From Jaapia argillacea MUCL 33604 (lineage: Eukaryota; Basidiomycota; Agaricomycetes; Jaapiales; Jaapiaceae), in the NCBI GenBank assembly GCA_000697665.1, contig KL197724.1:573126-637125 (forward strand): a stretch of 64,000 bases of DNA. The letters run 5' to 3'. Under the pieces are notes generated by a model that had not been told where the DNA came from, made no database searches, and was given only the letters and a program-made list of their open reading frames with translations. The position numbers and the translations under genes are program-made. Shown one piece after another: positions 60,063 to 64,000 of the stretch. Position 1 is the first letter of the stretch; each line of letters begins with the position of its first letter.

Positions 60063-62548
60063 CTATGAGAAGGACCCATTTGAGTTGGGGAAGACTGGGA
60101 GAGGTGGGCGTGGTTGAGCTTCCCGTGGAGGTTTTACGCGGAACTCGCTCAGGATACAGATGTGGCTGGAATGATAGAAAAGTAAGTGAGCCATCAAACA
60201 AAGAGACGGAAACGACACGTACTCCGAAGGGAAATGTGCATTCGGGAACCCTACAACCTTCTCCAAGTACGCCTTATCCACCTCCCCAAGCACCGCATTG
60301 ACAGTCAAGTTGCCCGTCGTGTACCAGATATAATCGATGACGCCCTGGAAGCTCGGCGTGTGGTTCGTCAATGGCAACTCTCCCATGCCAGCATACGAGC
60401 TCTTCATTCCCAAACGATGTCTCAACCCATCCGACGTGTACTTGCCGTATGTATGACCCAGGAACTCTGGATGGTGAGGGGGCAAAGTCCCATTCGACAG
60501 GAACTCATAAACCCCACTTTGCGGAACAGAGTTGAAATCACCGCATATGATCGCAGGGATTTTCGCCCCATCAGAATAAATGGGAGGTGGACGTGACGAT
60601 GAAGGTGTGATGGGAGATTTGTGGTCTGTGCTCGAGGTGATGTCTGTAGGCGTCGATGCTGTCGAATCTGACGCCGCAGAGGAGGAATGGACGGGCGGTA
60701 GTCGTGGTGGGTATTTTGCAAAGTTATCCGCAATCTTCTCCATCTCTCCTATCAGCAATGCGGTTTGCACGAGTTTGACATCGCTGTACAGAGGATCCCA
60801 ATGAATATGGGCATTCGTGATGATCAACCGTGAGCCCGTTTCCTTGTGTTCAAACAAACAGACTACGGCGATATGGTCCTTGCCGAGGACACGGTTGAAC
60901 ATGTCATCTGTCTTTCTGAAATCTGCTCGCTGCATGGCTGCGGAGCTGAATTCAACCAGCTGCTTCTCAACGAGTTGGTATCTGCACAAAGCCATGACGT
61001 CAGTCCATCTACACTGGAGAAGCATGGGATAACACTCACTTCGATGGCTTATAGAACGTCGCACACCCATCGACCTGCCTCCTCTCAGCATCCGACATCG
61101 TCTTGTACCTCGACTTGGGCCAATAAACTCCCTCATACCCATTATCCGTCAAATGCGGGATAAAATAATCCTCGTACTGCCCAATATCCACCTCCTGCAA
61201 GCACAAGAAATCCGCATCGTAGTTCATGATCTCCGTCAAGATCAACTCCTTTCGATAATCCCACGCCAAAGCCCACGAAGGAGTATACCCGTACATCCGT
61301 TCCGTCGCGTACTTTTCGCAGAGGATGTTGTAGCAGAGCACGCTAAAGGTCTCGACGTTCGGATCCGATTGTCCCGCATCGCGTTCGGCTTGACTGACGA
61401 AATTCTTCCAGGTACGTTCCGGGGGTGGTGTGGGTATGGGGCAGGAATCACGGAGGTAGGATATCAGAGCTGGGGTCCCATCCTTCTGAACGATTTGCTT
61501 CAAGGATGCGTCCAGGGGGTTACCCTCTATACCTAGAGTCTGAAGCTGGTGCAAGCTTCCCAACTCTGGAGGAATCGTGGAGATGTGATTATCGAATAGG
61601 TATAACTCCTTCAACTGGGTGAGCATGCCCAATTCCGGAGGTACGCTGATCAAGTTATTCCCTGATACATCAAGCAATTCCAAATGACGTAGTTTCGCGA
61701 TCTGGGGTGGGATAGACGTAAGGGCGTTATGATTGAGATAAAGGTTGGTAAGGAATGTGAATGAGAAAAGACCAGAATCCGCTGGGATGTTCTTGATGAG
61801 AACACCTCCCATGTCGAGCGAGTTCCAGGTGTTTTCCGGTGGCTTTGTCGCTGTGGGACGAGGAGCTTCGGAGACAGGGGCCGTGGTCGAGTTTGGGTGG
61901 TTCACCGATGCGCCTGCGCTCATTGGCGAGGATTCAGCCACCGAAACCTTATCACTTTTATCTGTTCCCCCGACTTCTCCATCCTTCAACACTCCGTTAG
62001 CTTCGGGTTTGGGTAGATTGGGGTTCGTAATGGGAATAGCAGACTTCGCCACCGTTCGGGATGCCATTGCGCTTGCACGAGCGCGATGATGCGGTGAACG
62101 CGACGCACGAACCATCTAGCATTATACCGTAGATTCAGCGTGAAACTAGCTGGATTAAGCTCCAGGGCCTACATACCTCACATTTCAGCAGTTGCTGCTG
62201 CCAATGAGGGGTAATGATCTGGCTCGCTGCACTTCCCGGCGATCCTTGACCCACAGAATGCTGTTGCTGCGTATGGCCGTTCGGCGGGGATGGGAAATGC
62301 GAGAGCGACGCTTGGTGATGGTGTTGCATTGTCGGATGGAGGGGGTGTGGATGGGATGGGTGGTGGTGGTGCATATGACCAAGTGCACCGTTTGTGTAGA
62401 GCGGATAAGCGGAGGACGTCTGAGGTCCGACACTACTTTGAGGCCCTGGGGGTCCGAGACTGGGATGGTGTGAACGACCCCATGGTGACTGGTCATGGTG
62501 TCCCGGCAACTTGTGGGCAATGCCTGGGGATTGTTGCGGATAATACAT
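60063..62548 (-). CDS. ccr4: Ccr4 deadenylase (LRR plus EEP nuclease domain)
   Basis: The first in-frame ATG at 62548 gives MYYPQQSPGIAHKLPGHHDQ and a His/Pro/Gln-rich N-terminus, joined by an intron after LLKCE to MVRASRSPHHRARASAMASR. Leucine-rich repeats follow (LTNLYLNHNALTSIPPQIAK, LELLDVSGNNLISVPPELGM, LKELYLFDNHISTIPPELGS). They bind Caf1/Pop2 in the Ccr4-Not complex. The exonuclease-endonuclease-phosphatase domain reads FSVLCYNILCEKYA, DFLCLQEVDIGQYEDYF, ITNAHIHWDPLYSDVKLVQT, PAIICGDFNSVPQSGVYEFL, FQGVIDYIWYTTG and NAHFPSEYV-type ends, with the catalytic Glu, Asp, Asn and His in place. It shortens mRNA poly(A) tails. Only about four introns. A splice acceptor just upstream of the ATG (CTGCAAAG) hints at a non-coding or short coding first exon. 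Confidence 0.93.
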
Positions 62549-64000
62549 CGCATTTGGCGAGGTCCAAGCCACCTTTGCAGATTAACGCGGGGCAGATAGT
62601 CCTTGAGCTATCTTGAGGCAAGAGCCAATCTCTTGTTGCGTATGCGTCAAGCAGAATAGAATTGATCCTAAGCTTCAAGAAGGGAGAATAATTTGTAGCC
62701 AGATGATTTGACTGGTTTATTATGTTCGTCGTCGAGGTCGTCAACAAAAAGAGTGGGACGAAAGGCGGGCAGCAAAGATAACAAGAGTCGGTCGTTGTGG
62801 AGGATGACAAGCGGATGTGGCGGTCTTTGTTGCTGCTTTCCCACGGCCATTTGCACAACAAACCCAGCTGCTGTGGCGTTTCGGAATCTGAGACCCGACC
62901 ACCACCGACATCCCTGCCTCCGACCGGAAGACTTGAACGCCCGAGAATTCAGAATCCCTTGTTCACGCTGTCTCTTTGCCTCGCGAAATCCCGCTTTTTT
63001 TTCCAAGTCGATTCAATGCACCAGCAATGCCTCAGAGCATGTTGGGCGATTCGGACAATCTCCTGGGATACTGTACCAGTCAGCTTGAATGGGCTCTTGT
63101 CTCATTGGGTGGATTAGGATGGACCCCTCCCATCGCTGGCTATCTGGTTGTACGATTTGATTGGAGCGGTGACGCAATACACGGTACCTGAAGCCTACAA
63201 AGCAAATTCGTGAGACCTACTAGTCAATCAACAGTCCCGTGGGCTGTGAGTGTGGTGGGCGTCCGACAGTTCCCAAGGCTCAAACACTGGAGTTCGGGAG
63301 CTCATCCGACGAATACTGGTGAGGTAGATAACACAATTCCCGATGATATCATCACTCCTCTCAACAGTTCACCATGCCTCTGACCGTTACGACAACTGTA
63401 ACTTTCTTGCGCACTCGTTTCTCCTTACCTGTCACTATCTGCCTTGACTCTTGTGGTTGATTTATCTCTCGCTGCTTAATGCAAGGCCCTAGGCTCCTTC
63501 ATTTATCTCGGTGCTTGCGTAGCAAATGGATGGATTCAGACTGCATTTATTACGGATGATGATGATGATGAACTCTCGATTTATATACCACAACAAGCTA
63601 ACTACACCACCATACCGGGGGGATGTTTTCCAGAGGTCAATTCAGAGGCACGACAACGGTCTTGTACTCGAGGTCACCTTGGCATTGATTGAGCTCGTTT
63701 TGACGTACCTAGCGCAAATCAATTGAGCATCAACTGATCTTGTATGTCCATGCGACGTTTGACATTCAGACCTCAACGAGACATTTCTTGCAACCTCCGG
63801 TAAATGGTTAATTCAACCTTGGCAAAACAACACACTGTGGTAACACGAAGCTTTATGAATATATTTTATTCAATTATTATTCCAATGCTTGGATGTATCT
63901 AAAGTTGGTTTGGGCAGACATGGAGGAAACAGTCTTGACATTGCATGGTAATACGGACATCGGACCTCAACAGTGATTGTGGTTATCTCCATAATACAGC
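62549..64000. other. Right-end interval without a recognised gene
   Basis: About 1.45 kb upstream of ccr4. Short frames occur on both strands, for example a plus frame at 63028-63191 beginning MPQSMLGDSDNLLGYC, but no family is recognised. A (GAT)5 microsatellite lies at 63555-63569. An AT-rich stretch near 63855-63885 could be a 3' UTR of a gene beyond the window. Confidence 0.45.

Overview
The window is a stretch of a basidiomycete chromosome, most likely from an Agaricomycete. Genes are broken by many short introns (about 45-90 nt, GT-AG with a few GC-AG). Neighbouring genes lie on both strands only 100-500 bp apart. The content is typically fungal: Ppg1 phosphatase, Gti1/Pac2 (WOPR) regulators, Cwc24, a MetR-type bZIP factor, V-ATPase c'' and Ccr4. 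No rRNA, tRNA, CRISPR array or intact transposon was recognised.

Layout. 1-12 kb: a Ppg1-type PP2A-like phosphatase (+), a gene-poor stretch, a CRAL-TRIO lipid-binding protein with a C-terminal membrane segment (-), an unrecognised spliced ORF (+), and an FAD monooxygenase (-). 13-21.5 kb: a SETD6/Rkm4-like SET methyltransferase that appears to carry a one-base frameshift (+), splicing factor Cwc24 (-), a MetR/Cys3-like bZIP factor (+) and an intracellular LysM protein (+). 21.5-46 kb: a gene-poor island holding three separate WOPR-domain transcription factors (23.3-24.3 kb -, 35.3-36.5 kb +, 42.2-43.9 kb +). Between the first and second lies a compact housekeeping block: glycolipid transfer protein, free-methionine-R-sulfoxide reductase and cysteinyl-tRNA synthetase. 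46-62.5 kb: a dense block of V-ATPase c'' (-), an ARFRP1/Arl3-like GTPase (+), a short-chain dehydrogenase (-), a CLC chloride channel/transporter with CBS domains (+), an amidase (+), muskelin (-) and Ccr4 deadenylase (-).

The genes do not form one pathway or a biosynthetic cluster. Two themes stand out. Several membrane-traffic and ion-homeostasis genes sit close together (V-ATPase c'', ARFRP1 and CLC all act at Golgi/vacuolar membranes). There are also many regulators (Ppg1, SET, bZIP, three WOPR proteins, muskelin, Ccr4). The most unusual feature is the WOPR trio. The three paralogues share the WOPR box, a phase-1 intron at the same codon and a C-terminal motif, but differ in other introns and in their low-complexity tails. 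All have multi-kilobase flanks without recognisable genes.

Exon structures were inferred by eye from splice-site consensus and family conservation, so exact splice junctions are approximate unless stated. I did not find a system that is clearly new to biology.
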